A DNA stretch of 64,000 nt, from contig NZ_JAHCSG010000003.1 in NCBI RefSeq assembly GCF_018474015.1, positions 62,001 to 126,000 of the forward strand, written 5' to 3'. The notes beneath the pieces are model-generated. The model had not been told where the DNA came from and ran no database searches. It was given only the letters and a program-made list of their open reading frames with translations. The DNA is from Williamsia sp. CHRR-6 (GTDB lineage Bacteria; Actinomycetota; Actinomycetes; Mycobacteriales; Mycobacteriaceae). Shown here piece after piece: positions 1-8,854 of this stretch. The position numbers were made by a program, and so were the translations under genes. Within the stretch, counting starts at the first letter, position 1. Each line of letters opens with the position of its first letter.

Positions 1-38
1 GCTCCCACGACCACCACGTCTGCGCTGATCTGGTCCAT
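1..38 (-). CDS. FAD-binding oxidoreductase, N-terminus only (runs off left edge)
   Basis: Only the first codons lie in the window: an ATG at 38 read leftward gives MDQISADVVVVGA. A string of valines leading into Gly-Ala is the first beta strand and glycine loop of an FAD/NAD-binding Rossmann fold, so an FAD-dependent oxidoreductase or dehydrogenase is likely. It is the fourth gene of the leftward series monooxygenase, hydrolase, SRPBCC, about 50 bases after the SRPBCC stop, and could belong to the same catabolic operon. Anything more specific would be a guess. Confidence 0.5.
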   Translation of the reverse strand, partial: MDQISADVVVVG

Positions 39-89
39 GACAGTCCCTTTCCTGGTCGTTGTTCGGTCGTTGCTGGTGTCGTGTGCGGG

Positions 90-581
90 TCAGGCGCTCG
101 CGCTCAGCCGGTGCTCACGCACGGCGAGCTTCTCCAACTCGGCCAACGAGGTGGCGAACTCTGTGGTCACCATCGAGCGCAGCGCCGCACCGTACAGCCG
201 GGACAGCGGGCCCACCTGCAGCGTCAGCTGCGAGCCGTAGGTGGTCTTGGTGTGTTCGCGGCCGTCTGAGTCGGTCAGCGGCTCGAAGCGGGTGTAGGCC
301 TGGACCAGGCCGACCCCGGGGAACCCGCCCCCGACGAACACCCGCTCGCGGTTCGGTTCCACCGACGCCACGGTCCACTCGGTGGTGGAGGTCCATGGCC
401 CGATCACCACGCTGAGCTCGGTGAAGTGATCACCCACCTCCGCCGGGCCGGCCCGGAAGTCCACGGAGCGAACATTGTTGACCCATTCGGCATTGCGCAC
501 TGGGCTGCCCGTGATGGTCCACAGCACCTCCAGCGGCACCGGGATAAGGCGGGTGGCCGAGAACTCCACGACTTTGCTCAT
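90..581 (-). CDS. SRPBCC family (polyketide cyclase/dehydrase-like) protein
   Basis: This 163-residue protein has the helix-grip pattern of SRPBCC/START-like ligand-binding proteins. It starts with a short strand (SKVVEFSATRLIPVPLEVLW), followed by the usual first helix and a W-V-N-N-V-R segment near residue 33, then alternating strands and a long C-terminal helix (about 125-155). Such proteins bind hydrophobic ligands; a few are cyclases, but no catalytic signature is visible. Its ATG overlaps the stop of the upstream hydrolase by four bases (ATGA), so the two are translationally coupled. The context suggests handling of a hydrophobic intermediate of the monooxygenase/hydrolase pathway; that role is inference. 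Confidence 0.8.
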   Translation of the reverse strand: MSKVVEFSATRLIPVPLEVLWTITGSPVRNAEWVNNVRSVDFRAGPAEVGDHFTELSVVIGPWTSTTEWTVASVEPNRERVFVGGGFPGVGLVQAYTRFEPLTDSDGREHTKTTYGSQLTLQVGPLSRLYGAALRSMVTTEFATSLAELEKLAVREHRLSASA

Positions 582-1534
582 GACGACTCCTGGGTTGCGA
601 GGGAGGACGCGGCCTCCAGATGGGGAAGAACATGGCCGAAGAACTCGTCGCCGAGCGATTCGGGTAGGTGGTGCCCGGCGCCGACCAACTCGACGAACCG
701 AGCGCCGGGCACAGCATCGGCGGTGGCACGGCCCCCGGAGGGGTGCACGATCAGATCGCGGTCACCGTGCAGCACCAGGGTGGGAACGCGCAGTCCACGC
801 AGGGCGGAGGTGCGATCGGGCGAGGCGGAGATGGCCTCGACCTGGCGCGCCGATCCGGCGGCGAGATCGTCACCGCAGCGGTCCCACATGCCCGCCGCCA
901 GAGCCGCTTCGGCGACCTCGTCGATGGGATGCGCGCGGCCGGCGAGGTGGTCGGTCATCCGCAGATGGTTGCGGACGAACCCGACCCGGGTCCTCGGCGC
1001 CGGTGCGGCCATCAGCGCCATCGTCGACAGCGCGGGTCGCCCCACGTCCTTGGCGCCGGTGGTCGAGTACACCGACGTCAACGACGCCACCCGGTGTGGA
1101 GCCATCAGCGCGATGGTCTGCGCGATCATCCCGCCCATCGAGCGGCCGATCAGATGCACCCGGCCCACGTCGAGCAGGTCGAGCAGCTCGACGAGGTCTG
1201 CGCCCATGTCGGCAAGGGTGTAGGCATCCGACCGCGCCACCCCCAGCGCCTGCCGCCACAACGCGGGTGGGCGGGTGCTCGCAAACGTCGATCGGCCGCT
1301 GTCGCGGTTGTCCGCGCGCACCACCCGATGGTTCGCGGCGATCAGGCGGCTGACGTAGCTCTGCGACCAGGTGGTCAGGTCCTCACCGAGACCACCGATC
1401 AGCAGGACCGTCTCGGTGCCCGCGTCCGATGTCGAGCCGGACCGATGGTCGCCGGCGCTGTCGCGGAAGCACAGTCGGATGCCGGTCGAGAGGGTGAGGA
1501 AGCGATCCTCGTGGTGCCCGGCCCGCTCATGCAC
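578..1534 (-). CDS. alpha/beta hydrolase
   Basis: A 318-residue alpha/beta-hydrolase fold enzyme. The nucleophile elbow GRSMGG lies at residues 130-135 (Ser132). The acid is probably Asp258 or Asp260 in LHGDRDLIVHP and the base His288 in GAGHHLPE; the oxyanion segment is IGGLGEDLTTW near 46. The GTG start overlaps the end of the monooxygenase gene by eight bases and the stop overlaps the SRPBCC start by four, so the three genes form one operon. Coupled to a Baeyer-Villiger monooxygenase, the natural guess is hydrolysis of the ester it makes, giving an acid and an alcohol. That is inference; the fold assignment is secure. Confidence 0.88.
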   Translation of the reverse strand: MHERAGHHEDRFLTLSTGIRLCFRDSAGDHRSGSTSDAGTETVLLIGGLGEDLTTWSQSYVSRLIAANHRVVRADNRDSGRSTFASTRPPALWRQALGVARSDAYTLADMGADLVELLDLLDVGRVHLIGRSMGGMIAQTIALMAPHRVASLTSVYSTTGAKDVGRPALSTMALMAAPAPRTRVGFVRNHLRMTDHLAGRAHPIDEVAEAALAAGMWDRCGDDLAAGSARQVEAISASPDRTSALRGLRVPTLVLHGDRDLIVHPSGGRATADAVPGARFVELVGAGHHLPESLGDEFFGHVLPHLEAASSLATQESS

Positions 1535-3089
1535 GGCCGGCTCCGACGGTGGTGCGCACCCGATCGCGACTCGAGCTCAGATGCAGGTTCTCGTCCACCA
1601 CGGCTCCCTTGAGCAGGCGGGCGTCCTCCTGATACCCCATGGCCATCCGCCACGGCTTGGTCTGTCCCTGCTTGGGCAGCTGATCGGCCGCACGCAGGGC
1701 GTAGCCGGCGCTGATGTCCATCACCGGCCGCGTCTGCATACCGGGATCGGCGATGGCGACCGCGGTGTCGTAGCCGTGCGCGTCCATGTGCTGGACCAGG
1801 CTCAGAAAGTACTTGCACATCAGCGAGACCTTCAGCGTCCACGACGAGGTGGTGTAGCCGATGGCCATGGCCCAGTTGGGGATTCCCGAGAGCAGCATGC
1901 CGCGGTAGCAGATGCTCTCGCTGACGTCGACGGGTCGGCCGTCGATGTCGAGTTCGATACCGCCGAACAGACGCAGGTTCAGCCCGGTGGCGGTGACGAT
2001 GATGTCGGCCTCGAGCTCCTCACCGGAGGAGAGCCGGATGCCCTTCTCGGTGAAGGTGTCGATGGTGTCGGTGACCACCGACGCCGATCCGTCGCTGAGC
2101 ACCGCGAACAGGTCACCGTCGGGGGCGACGCACAGGCGCTGATCCCACGGGTTGTACGGCGGGTTGAAGTGCTTGTCCACCTCGAAGCCGGCGGGCAGCG
2201 CCTTGGCGTTGACCCGTCGCAGGAACTTGCGGCCCAGCTTGGGGAACCGACGCAGACCGTGCACGACAGCCCAGTCGGTCCAGACGTTCTTGAATCGGGT
2301 CAGCGCATATCCGCGCTGCTCACCGAAGTACTTGGTCAACTTGACCGCGACGCCGTCCACACGCGGAAGAGACATGATGTAGGTCGGGGTGCGCTGCAGC
2401 ATCGTCACGTGCGCTGCCGCCTTGGCCGGGTCGCCCTCGCCGCGCGCCATCGACGGCACGATGGTGACCGCGGTGGCGCCGCTGCCGATCACGACGACCT
2501 TCTTGTCCGCGTAGTCCAGTCCTTCGGGCCAGTGCTGCGGATGCACGATGGTGCCCTGGAACTTCTCGCTGCCGGGGAACTCAGGTAGGTAGCCCTGCTC
2601 GTAGTTGTAGTAGCCGGTGCTGGCGAAGACCCAATTGGCGGTGATGACGCTCTCACGGCGGGCGTCGGTGTCGGGATCGGTGATCTCGACGGTGAGAGTC
2701 CAGCGCGCGTCCTCGCTGGACCAGGACGCGTGCACCACCTTGTGATTGAGGCGAATCTTGGAACGCAGCGCGTTCTCGTCGACGGTCTCGGCGAGGTACT
2801 CGCGGATCAGCGGCGCGTCGGCGATGGCGGACTCGTGCCTCCACGCCTTGAACTCGTAGCCGAAGGTGTGCAGGTCGGAGTCCGACCGAATACCGGGGTA
2901 ACGGAACAGGTCCCAGGTGCCCCCGATGTTGCTGCGGCCTTCGAGCACGGTGAACGTCTTGGACGGAAGTTCGGTGGCGATGTAGCGCGCTGCACCGATG
3001 CCGGAGATGCCGGCGCCGATCACGACGATGTCGAGATGATCGACCGCCGAGGACCTACTGGTGGTGGCCTTGCGGGTGGGTGTGCTCAT
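1527..3089 (-). CDS. flavin-containing Baeyer-Villiger monooxygenase, EthA-like
   Basis: A 520-residue flavoprotein. Residues 25-30 (GAGISG) form the FAD Rossmann loop and residues 57-66 contain GGTWDLFRYPG, typical of the EthA subgroup. FQGTIVHPQHW at 177-187 is the Baeyer-Villiger fingerprint FxGxxxHxxxW, and GSGATA near 202 is the NADPH loop. These enzymes insert oxygen next to a ketone to make an ester, and mycobacterial EthA also S-oxygenates thioamides. I chose the ATG at 3089 because AGGAG sits just upstream; an in-frame extension to 3155 has no such site. The gene heads the leftward operon with the hydrolase and SRPBCC protein and diverges from a transporter, with a palindromic operator between them. 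Confidence 0.92.
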   Translation of the reverse strand: MSTPTRKATTSRSSAVDHLDIVVIGAGISGIGAARYIATELPSKTFTVLEGRSNIGGTWDLFRYPGIRSDSDLHTFGYEFKAWRHESAIADAPLIREYLAETVDENALRSKIRLNHKVVHASWSSEDARWTLTVEITDPDTDARRESVITANWVFASTGYYNYEQGYLPEFPGSEKFQGTIVHPQHWPEGLDYADKKVVVIGSGATAVTIVPSMARGEGDPAKAAAHVTMLQRTPTYIMSLPRVDGVAVKLTKYFGEQRGYALTRFKNVWTDWAVVHGLRRFPKLGRKFLRRVNAKALPAGFEVDKHFNPPYNPWDQRLCVAPDGDLFAVLSDGSASVVTDTIDTFTEKGIRLSSGEELEADIIVTATGLNLRLFGGIELDIDGRPVDVSESICYRGMLLSGIPNWAMAIGYTTSSWTLKVSLMCKYFLSLVQHMDAHGYDTAVAIADPGMQTRPVMDISAGYALRAADQLPKQGQTKPWRMAMGYQEDARLLKGAVVDENLHLSSSRDRVRTTVGAGRA

Positions 3090-3224
3090 TGCGATCTCCT
3101 GTCGTTCGGGCTCTCCACCACGGTGGTGCACACGGCCACCTGTGCCCAAGGTCACAGCGCACCGACGTGTTCACGACGTGGTGCACGGTGCACCGCCGGG
3201 TGGTGTGACGTGGGCGATCGACTT

Positions 3225-3241
3225 CTGAACGTTTCGTTCAG
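3225..3241. promoter_or_regulatory. Palindromic operator candidate in divergent promoter
   Basis: CTGAACG-TTT-CGTTCAG is a perfect inverted repeat with seven-base arms, the size and shape of a TetR-family operator. It lies between the leftward monooxygenase operon (start 3089) and the rightward transporter (start 3293), where one repressor could control both. No TetR gene is adjacent, so the regulator would be encoded elsewhere. A TAGCGT box at 3279-3284 is a possible -10 for the transporter. Confidence 0.5.
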
Positions 3242-3292
3242 CGGGGGTAGAAGTCTCGACCCGTCGGCGCAGCGTGCATAGCGTGCGGCCAC

Positions 3293-4645
3293 GTGACTGT
3301 CGACCCGACGTTCGAGCGGCGCCGCCTGCGGGTGATCGTCGCCTCCGCCCTGCTGGGCACCACCATCGAGTGGTACGACTTCTTCCTCTACGCCACCGCG
3401 GCGTCGCTGGTGTTCAACAAACTGTTCTTCCCCGACACCAGTTCATATGTGGGAACCATGTTGTCGCTGGCCACCTTTGCCGTCGGCTTCCTGGTCCGAC
3501 CGATCGGCGGGTTGGTGTTCGGTCACATCGGCGACCGCATCGGCCGCAAGAAGACCCTCGCGGTGACCATGCTGTTGATGGGTGTGGCCACTGCGCTGAT
3601 GGCCGTTCTGCCCACCGCTGCGCAGGTGGGTGTGGCCGCGCCGATCATGCTGCTGGTGCTGCGCATCGTCCAGGGTTTCGCGCTCGGCGGCGAATGGGCC
3701 GGTGCGGTGTTGATGTCGGTCGAACACGGCCCACGCGGGCGTACCGGATTGTTCGGCTCGATCCCCCAAATCGGCCTAGCCCTCGGGTTGGGTTTGGGCA
3801 CAGCCATTTTCGCCACCCTGCAGACGGTGCTGAGCCGCGCCGACTTCCTCGCGTTTGGATGGCGCATCGCCTTCGGGCTGAGCCTGCTGCTGGTGATCGT
3901 GGGCTTCGTGGTGCGTCTGGTGGTCGACGAGACGCCGGCGTTCGCTGCGGTGCAGAACCAGTCCGCCGTGGCGCGCGCCCCGATCCGGGCCCTGTTCGCC
4001 GACCGTCGACTGGGCGCTCAGACCTTCTTCGGTCTGCTGTCCCGGTGGGCTGAGGGCGCGGCGTTCAACACCTGGGGCGTCTTCGCCATCACCTACGCCA
4101 CCGGCACCCTGGCCATGGACAAGGTGTCGGTGCTGTGGTCGGTCACCCTGGCCACCGCAGTGATGGCCGCGGTCATCCCGATCTCCGGCCTGATGGCCGA
4201 CCGGATCGCCCCGAAATGGATCTTCATCAGCGGGATCACGGCGTTCGGCCTGGCGGTCTTCCCGGTGTTCGCGCTGTTCAACACCGGCGACATCGTCTGG
4301 TTCACCGTGGGTTTGGTCATCGTGTTCGGCCTCATCCACGGGTGGTTCTACGGGGCTCAGGGCACCATGTATGCGCTGCTCTACCCGACCGAGGTCCGCT
4401 ACACCGGCATCTCGTTCATCTACAACTTCGCCGGGGTGTACGCCTCGGGTCTGACTCCGCTGATCCTCACCGCGCTCATCCACTCCAGCGGTGGCAGTCC
4501 CTGGGGCGCTGCGACCTATCTGGTGGCCACCGCGGTCATATCGGTGATCGGGGCGCTGTTCCTGCGCCCGCGCGACCCCGCAGACGCGTTCATCTTCGAT
4601 CGCCGAGACGCCGAGGCGGCGACGCTGGGGACACCGGCCGAGTGA
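3293..4645 (+). CDS. MFS transporter, metabolite:H+ symporter (MHS) type
   Basis: A 450-residue protein with about twelve hydrophobic segments. The N-terminal [19 protein letters not shown] motif and the loop [11 protein letters not shown] between helices 2 and 3 are characteristic of the MHS branch of the major facilitator superfamily (relatives ShiA, KgtP, ProP), proton-coupled importers of organic acids and similar solutes. The GTG start follows a TAGCGT box by eight bases, suggesting a leaderless or very short leader. It diverges from the monooxygenase operon and may import that pathway's substrate (inference). The substrate cannot be read from sequence. Confidence 0.88.
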   Translation: MTVDPTFERRRLRVIVASALLGTTIEWYDFFLYATAASLVFNKLFFPDTSSYVGTMLSLATFAVGFLVRPIGGLVFGHIGDRIGRKKTLAVTMLLMGVATALMAVLPTAAQVGVAAPIMLLVLRIVQGFALGGEWAGAVLMSVEHGPRGRTGLFGSIPQIGLALGLGLGTAIFATLQTVLSRADFLAFGWRIAFGLSLLLVIVGFVVRLVVDETPAFAAVQNQSAVARAPIRALFADRRLGAQTFFGLLSRWAEGAAFNTWGVFAITYATGTLAMDKVSVLWSVTLATAVMAAVIPISGLMADRIAPKWIFISGITAFGLAVFPVFALFNTGDIVWFTVGLVIVFGLIHGWFYGAQGTMYALLYPTEVRYTGISFIYNFAGVYASGLTPLILTALIHSSGGSPWGAATYLVATAVISVIGALFLRPRDPADAFIFDRRDAEAATLGTPAE

Positions 4646-4664
4646 GTGTGTCACCCTCGTAGGC

Positions 4665-5351
4665 ATGACATCTGCTCCTACCGGTTCCCTGACCCGCTCG
4701 GCCGTAGCCGCGTTGGTCGACCACACCCTGCTCAAGCCGGAAGCCACCCGCGCCGACGCGCAAGCGTGCGTGGCCGAGGCCATCGACCTCGGGGTGTACG
4801 CGGTGTGCCTGTCACCGTCGATGCTGCCCATCGACACCGGGACCGCGAAAAGCTGTGTGGTGGCCGGATTCCCGTCGGGCAAGCACCACTCGTTGGTGAA
4901 GGCGGCCGAGGCTCGGTTGGCCGTCGACACCGGTGCGGTGGAGGTGGACATGGTGATCGACGTGGGTGCCGCCGTGGCCGGCAAGTTCGACGAGGTGTTC
5001 GGCGACGTGCTGACCGTGCGCGAAGCCATCGGACCCGAGGTGGTGCTCAAGGTGATCATCGAGTCGGCGGCGCTGCTGTCCCTGGCCGGCCCCGACACCG
5101 TCACCGAGGTGTCGCGGGTGGCCGCGAAAGCCGGTGCGACACTGGTGAAAACGTCTACCGGCTTTCATCCGGCCGGCGGCGCCAGCGTGGAGGCGGTGAC
5201 GCTCATGCGGGCGGCGGTGCCCGCACACGTCGGAGTGAAGGCATCCGGCGGCATCCGCACCGCCGAGTTCGCCGCCGAACTGATCGCCGCCGGCGCCACC
5301 CGCCTAGGCCTGTCCGGCTCGCGCGCGGTCCTCGACGGATTCCCCGCCTGA
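4665..5351 (+). CDS. deoC: Deoxyribose-phosphate aldolase
   Basis: A 228-residue TIM-barrel class I aldolase that cleaves 2-deoxyribose 5-phosphate to glyceraldehyde 3-phosphate and acetaldehyde in deoxynucleoside catabolism. The Schiff-base lysine is Lys162 in VKTSTGF, the second catalytic lysine is Lys192 in VKASGGIR, and Asp95 lies in EVDMVIDVG. All three match the E. coli DeoC catalytic set and the length is normal. The ATG follows the transporter stop by about 20 bases. A CACCCT box seven bases before the ATG could give a leaderless transcript. deoC also lies near hbhA in M. tuberculosis (Rv0478 and Rv0475). Confidence 0.95.
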   Translation: MTSAPTGSLTRSAVAALVDHTLLKPEATRADAQACVAEAIDLGVYAVCLSPSMLPIDTGTAKSCVVAGFPSGKHHSLVKAAEARLAVDTGAVEVDMVIDVGAAVAGKFDEVFGDVLTVREAIGPEVVLKVIIESAALLSLAGPDTVTEVSRVAAKAGATLVKTSTGFHPAGGASVEAVTLMRAAVPAHVGVKASGGIRTAEFAAELIAAGATRLGLSGSRAVLDGFPA

Positions 5352-5356
5352 CGCAC

Positions 5357-5760
5357 CCGTCGAACGTGCCGAAAGTGGGCGTCGACCGTGCCGAAAGTGG
5401 GCGTCGACCGTGCCGAAAGTGGGCGTCCACCGTGCCGAAACGAGCGTCACGGCTGCACTTCGGCACTATCGACAAGACTTTTCGGCACGGTCGACGGGTT
5501 GTTTCGGCACGGTCGACGGGGTCGGGGTCAGCCTGATTCGAGCTGGCACCGGAAACAGCTCGCCACCCCAGACGGGCAACCCACTGACCGAGACATCGAC
5601 CGTGCCGAAAAATGGCGTCCATCGTGCCGAAACAGCGGCAGCACAGCGTATTTCGGCACGGTCGACGCGCTATTTCGGCACGGTCGACGCGCTATTTCGG
5701 CACGGTCGACGCGCTATTTCGGCACGGTCGGCGCGCTATTTCGGCACGGTCGACGGGTGG
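5357..5760. repeat. Double inverted array of 22-bp repeats between convergent genes
   Basis: This convergent intergenic region is built almost entirely from a 22-base unit with core GTGCCGAAA. On the + strand the core starts at 5366, 5388, 5410 and 5432; its reverse complement follows at about 5458, 5480 and 5502. A second module has forward cores at 5602 and 5624 and reverse cores at 5651, 5673, 5695, 5717 and 5739. Each module can fold into long stems. In the outer blocks the core lies on the sense strand of the nearer gene (deoC to the left, the hydrolase to the right). Termination of converging transcripts is one likely function; no gene is present here. Confidence 0.85.
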
Positions 5761-5770
5761 GCGTGGGCGG

Positions 5771-6844
5771 TCAGGTGGTGATGAGTTCGGCTCGGTCGCT
5801 GGTGGATTCGAGCAGATCGGTGAGCAGCCGGTTGTAGGGGCCGGACTGTTCGATGTTGGCCATGTGGCCGGTGTCGGGCAGCACCAGGTATTCGGTGAGG
5901 TTGGCGGTGCGGGTCAGCTCGGCGGCGATCGCATCGGAGTGCGCCTGCGGGGTCAACCTGTCCTCGGTCCCCACCACGACCGCGGTGGGGACGGCGAGGT
6001 TCAGCACTCCCTGCCACACGTCGAGGTCCAGCATCGCCGCACCCCAGCGGGCGCGCGCAACCGCCGAGCATTCGGTGACCATCTCGTCGACGAACTCGAC
6101 GTGAGCCTTACGGGCGTTGTCGCATAGCGCGATGTACTGAACCACCCTCGGCGACAACGGCGTCGACGGGATGGGCAGCGGCGTGGTGGCCACGAGGCGA
6201 CCCACCGCGAACTCGAACGGTGCGGCGAATCGGGGCAACTCCTCGGGCACCACGGCCAGGTTCTGCAGCACCTCCACCGCCGCGGTGGAGGTGAGCACCA
6301 CCGCACGCGCGAATCGGGCCACGCTGTCGGGATGCCACTTGGCCCATGCCATCACCGACATGCCGCCCATGCTGTGACCGGCGATCAGTGCGCGCCGCCC
6401 GTCGGGCACCACCGCCGAGAGCACCGCCTCGAGATCTGATCCGAGCAGCGTGGTGCTCAATGGCGTGGACCCGAGCGGGGTGTCACCGTGGCCACGCTGG
6501 TCGTAGGCGACCACCCGGTAGCGATCGGCGAATGCATTCACCTGCGCCCACCAGTGTTTGGTGCTGCAGGTCCAGCCATGGGAGAACACCAGGACGTCGC
6601 CGTCGGGCGGCCCCCACGCCAACACGTTGATCGGGGTGCCGTCCTCGCCGCGCACATCCACCCGATGCGCCGGCAACGGCGGGCGCCGCAGCAGCGGGTC
6701 GGGTCCATCATCGACCGGCCTGGGAGCCGACGTAGCCGCTTTCACCAAGGCGCCCAGCGTGGTTCCCACCCCGAGGGCCACCCCGCCTGCCGCCACGCCA
6801 CCGGTGATCGCGAGCCCGGTCACCGTCTGTCGCACCCAGCTCAT
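5771..6844 (-). CDS. alpha/beta hydrolase with N-terminal hydrophobic segment
   Basis: A 357-residue hydrolase. Residues 8-34 are a Gly/Ala/Val-rich hydrophobic stretch that could be a membrane anchor or uncleaved signal. The fold follows: FSHGWTCSTKHW (oxyanion region, about 87-98), the nucleophile elbow GHSMGG at 156-161 (Ser158), an acid in VVVGTEDRLTPQ, and the histidine in PDTGHMANIEQ. It is probably an esterase, lipase or epoxide-hydrolase-like enzyme; the substrate is unknown. The ATG overlaps the stop of the MerR gene by four bases (ATGA), so it is co-transcribed with that regulator and probably with the AurF-like oxygenase upstream. Confidence 0.87.
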   Translation of the reverse strand: MSWVRQTVTGLAITGGVAAGGVALGVGTTLGALVKAATSAPRPVDDGPDPLLRRPPLPAHRVDVRGEDGTPINVLAWGPPDGDVLVFSHGWTCSTKHWWAQVNAFADRYRVVAYDQRGHGDTPLGSTPLSTTLLGSDLEAVLSAVVPDGRRALIAGHSMGGMSVMAWAKWHPDSVARFARAVVLTSTAAVEVLQNLAVVPEELPRFAAPFEFAVGRLVATTPLPIPSTPLSPRVVQYIALCDNARKAHVEFVDEMVTECSAVARARWGAAMLDLDVWQGVLNLAVPTAVVVGTEDRLTPQAHSDAIAAELTRTANLTEYLVLPDTGHMANIEQSGPYNRLLTDLLESTSDRAELITT

Positions 6845-7665
6845 CGGAATCCTTCTGTCTTCTCGTCGAGCGCACTCGAACGGTCGAATCCTGCTGTCAC
6901 ATCCTGTGTCTCGGTCTCGCGCGGTCCGAAGAGGTCGGCGCGCTCGGAGCCCAGGATCTGCGAGGCCTCCCCGATGGCGACGGAGATCTTCTCGTCCAAC
7001 GCTTTTCGGAATGCCGTCTGCACGATCTCGTGTGCCATCGGCCGCACCGTCTGGATCAGCTCGGCCACCTTGGCCATCTCCCGCTCCTCGAGATCCAACA
7101 GTCCACCCTCGTCGACGAAGTACTTGTCGGTGATGATGGACACGAAGCTGTCGGCCACGTCTTCAAGGTCGGACTCCACCCGCTCCCAGCGTCGCAGCAG
7201 CGATTCCAGGTCGACGCCGGCCTTGACCAGAACCTCGGCGCCCTCCAACAACTCGGGGCGCTTGATCGCGTACTGCGCACCTTCTTTGGCCAGCAAGCCC
7301 AGCCGCTGGCTCAACGCGATGGTGGTGTCGGTGGCCCCGAGGGTGCGCCGCAGCTCGGTGAGGGTGATGGTGGCGGCCCGCTTGAACGTGCGCCAGCGAC
7401 CGCCGCGCGGCTCGCCGTGCAGCACGTGCTCGACCTTCATGCCGTAGTGCGCGGCCTGCAACAGTTCGCTGATCGTGGCGAAGGTGTAGCCACGCTCGAG
7501 CAGCCGCGAGATGAGGGTGAGTCGCACGAGATGGTCCTGGGAGTACCACCCGGTGCGACCCTTGATCCTCGGCGGAGGCAACAACCCACGGTCCTGATAC
7601 ACCCGGATGTTCCGCACGCTCACCCCCGACTGCTCGGCGAGCTCGTTGATCCGGTATTCAGCCAC
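6841..7665 (-). CDS. MerR-family transcriptional regulator
   Basis: A 274-residue protein. Residues 1-70 form a MerR winged helix-turn-helix: YRINELAEQSGVSVRNIRVY, then the wing with GLLPPPR and GWYSQDHLVRL. A long, mostly helical C-terminal region without the metal-binding cysteines of classical MerR follows, so the effector is more likely organic. It starts with GTG 43 bases after the oxygenase stop and overlaps the hydrolase start by four bases. It probably regulates its own operon; repeated TGTCA half-sites upstream of the oxygenase gene are candidate targets. Confidence 0.85.
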   Translation of the reverse strand: MAEYRINELAEQSGVSVRNIRVYQDRGLLPPPRIKGRTGWYSQDHLVRLTLISRLLERGYTFATISELLQAAHYGMKVEHVLHGEPRGGRWRTFKRAATITLTELRRTLGATDTTIALSQRLGLLAKEGAQYAIKRPELLEGAEVLVKAGVDLESLLRRWERVESDLEDVADSFVSIITDKYFVDEGGLLDLEEREMAKVAELIQTVRPMAHEIVQTAFRKALDEKISVAIGEASQILGSERADLFGPRETETQDVTAGFDRSSALDEKTEGFR

Positions 7666-7708
7666 GCTCCGAGTCTATCTGTGCGGGTGAGCGGGCCCGC
7701 TGCGACGC

Positions 7709-8626
7709 TCAGATGATGGAGCCGCGCCGCAGCAGCCAGGTGCCGGGGCCACCGATCAGGCCACACTCGTCGAGGAACTCGATGGTCTTGGCGCACCCGT
7801 TGCGCTTGCGATCGTTGTAGTAGACGTTGGCGCGCGCGGCCTTCTTGGCGGCCTTGCGATCGAGTCCGGCCGCCTCGTAGACGCGGGGGTTCACCAGCGT
7901 GGCCACCACGAGGTAGACGGTCAACGCCAACAGCATCCGCGTCATGTGCCGACGGAACGCGCTCATCTCGGCCGCCACGCGCACGGTCTCCTCGCGGGCG
8001 AAGCGGATGTGGCGCGCCTCCTCCAACACGTGGATGCGGCTGACGGTGCGAGTCACCGGCTGCACCCGGTCGTCTTTCATGAAGTCCCGCTGCATCATGT
8101 CGAGGATCTCTTCGGCGGCCAGCGTGCCTCCGAAGGCCAGGGTGCCCGAGGCCAACGCCTTGAACGGCCGCGCCAGGAAGTTGATCAGCTTGGGCCGCTC
8201 GTAGTTGGGGATACCGAAATACGTTGCCGCCTTGGCGAACATCGTCGAGTGCCGGCACTCGTCGGCGATCTCGGTGAGCGCGAACTGGAAGTGCGGCGAG
8301 GCCGGATCCTGCTTGTAGGCATCGCGGATCAGCATCTGCATCAGGATGATCTCGAACCAGATACCGGTGGCCGAGATGCTGGCCGCCTCGTGCTCGGTGA
8401 GCGTGATGCGCTGCTCGGTGGTCATCGACTCCCACATGTCGGTGCCGTAGAGCGAGCACCACTCCGGGGTCATGCCGTAGTAGGAGTGATCGATCGGGGC
8501 GTCCCAGTCGACCTCGATCAACGGGTCATAAGACTTGCGGGCCGAGGAGGCGAGCAAGCGGCGGGCCACGTCGGAGCGGTCCTGCACGCGCTCGAGACGG
8601 GTGAGCGGTTCGGCGGCGATGGTCAT
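7709..8626 (-). CDS. AurF-like ferritin-fold diiron oxygenase
   Basis: A 305-residue all-helical protein resembling the AurF (p-aminobenzoate N-oxygenase) family. Diiron ligand motifs are visible as EIADECRHSTMF (ExxRH near 120), AAEEILDMM and VLEEARHIRFAREE (ExxRH near 190), separated as expected for a four-helix ferritin-like core. Characterised relatives oxidise aryl amines to nitro compounds, but most actinobacterial members have unknown substrates and some act on lipids. AAGGAG lies eight bases before the ATG. It is the first gene of a leftward group with a MerR regulator and a hydrolase. Confidence 0.82.
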   Translation of the reverse strand: MTIAAEPLTRLERVQDRSDVARRLLASSARKSYDPLIEVDWDAPIDHSYYGMTPEWCSLYGTDMWESMTTEQRITLTEHEAASISATGIWFEIILMQMLIRDAYKQDPASPHFQFALTEIADECRHSTMFAKAATYFGIPNYERPKLINFLARPFKALASGTLAFGGTLAAEEILDMMQRDFMKDDRVQPVTRTVSRIHVLEEARHIRFAREETVRVAAEMSAFRRHMTRMLLALTVYLVVATLVNPRVYEAAGLDRKAAKKAARANVYYNDRKRNGCAKTIEFLDECGLIGGPGTWLLRRGSII

Positions 8627-8676
8627 CTCGGCACTCCTTCGAAGACCACAGCGGCCTCCTCGTCGGCAACGAACGT

Positions 8677-8740
8677 GTCAACAAACGATGCGATATGACA
8701 CCGGTGGTTGTCAAGGTTTTTGTGCCAACGCATATTGTCA
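8677..8740. promoter_or_regulatory. Cluster of TGTCA half-sites upstream of the diiron oxygenase
   Basis: The 228-base gap in front of the AurF-like gene has no gene. It contains TGTCA at 8677-8681, TGACA at 8696-8700, TGTCA at 8709-8713 and TGTCA at 8736-8740. The middle pair forms an inverted repeat around CCGGTGGT. The cluster begins about 50 bases upstream of the oxygenase ATG, a suitable place for an operator, possibly for the downstream MerR regulator. Binding is inference. Confidence 0.35.
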
Positions 8741-8854
8741 CGAACCGATGAAGGCCGTTCTGAGCTGGTGTTGAGTGGAATGAGAGTACGACGTGCGCCT
8801 CGGCCCAGCCGTCGCAGTGAACCGACGTCCCACCCGACCGGACCGCCGGGAAGA

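Noticed and set aside
3776-5104. A 442-codon frame antisense to the transporter and deoC
   Set aside because: It spans two well-supported genes on the other strand and contains no recognisable domain.
5388-5837. Repetitive open frames within the 5.4-5.8 kb intergenic region
   Set aside because: They consist of the 22-bp repeat translated; their amino-acid repeats follow the DNA period and they end inside the antisense of the hydrolase gene.
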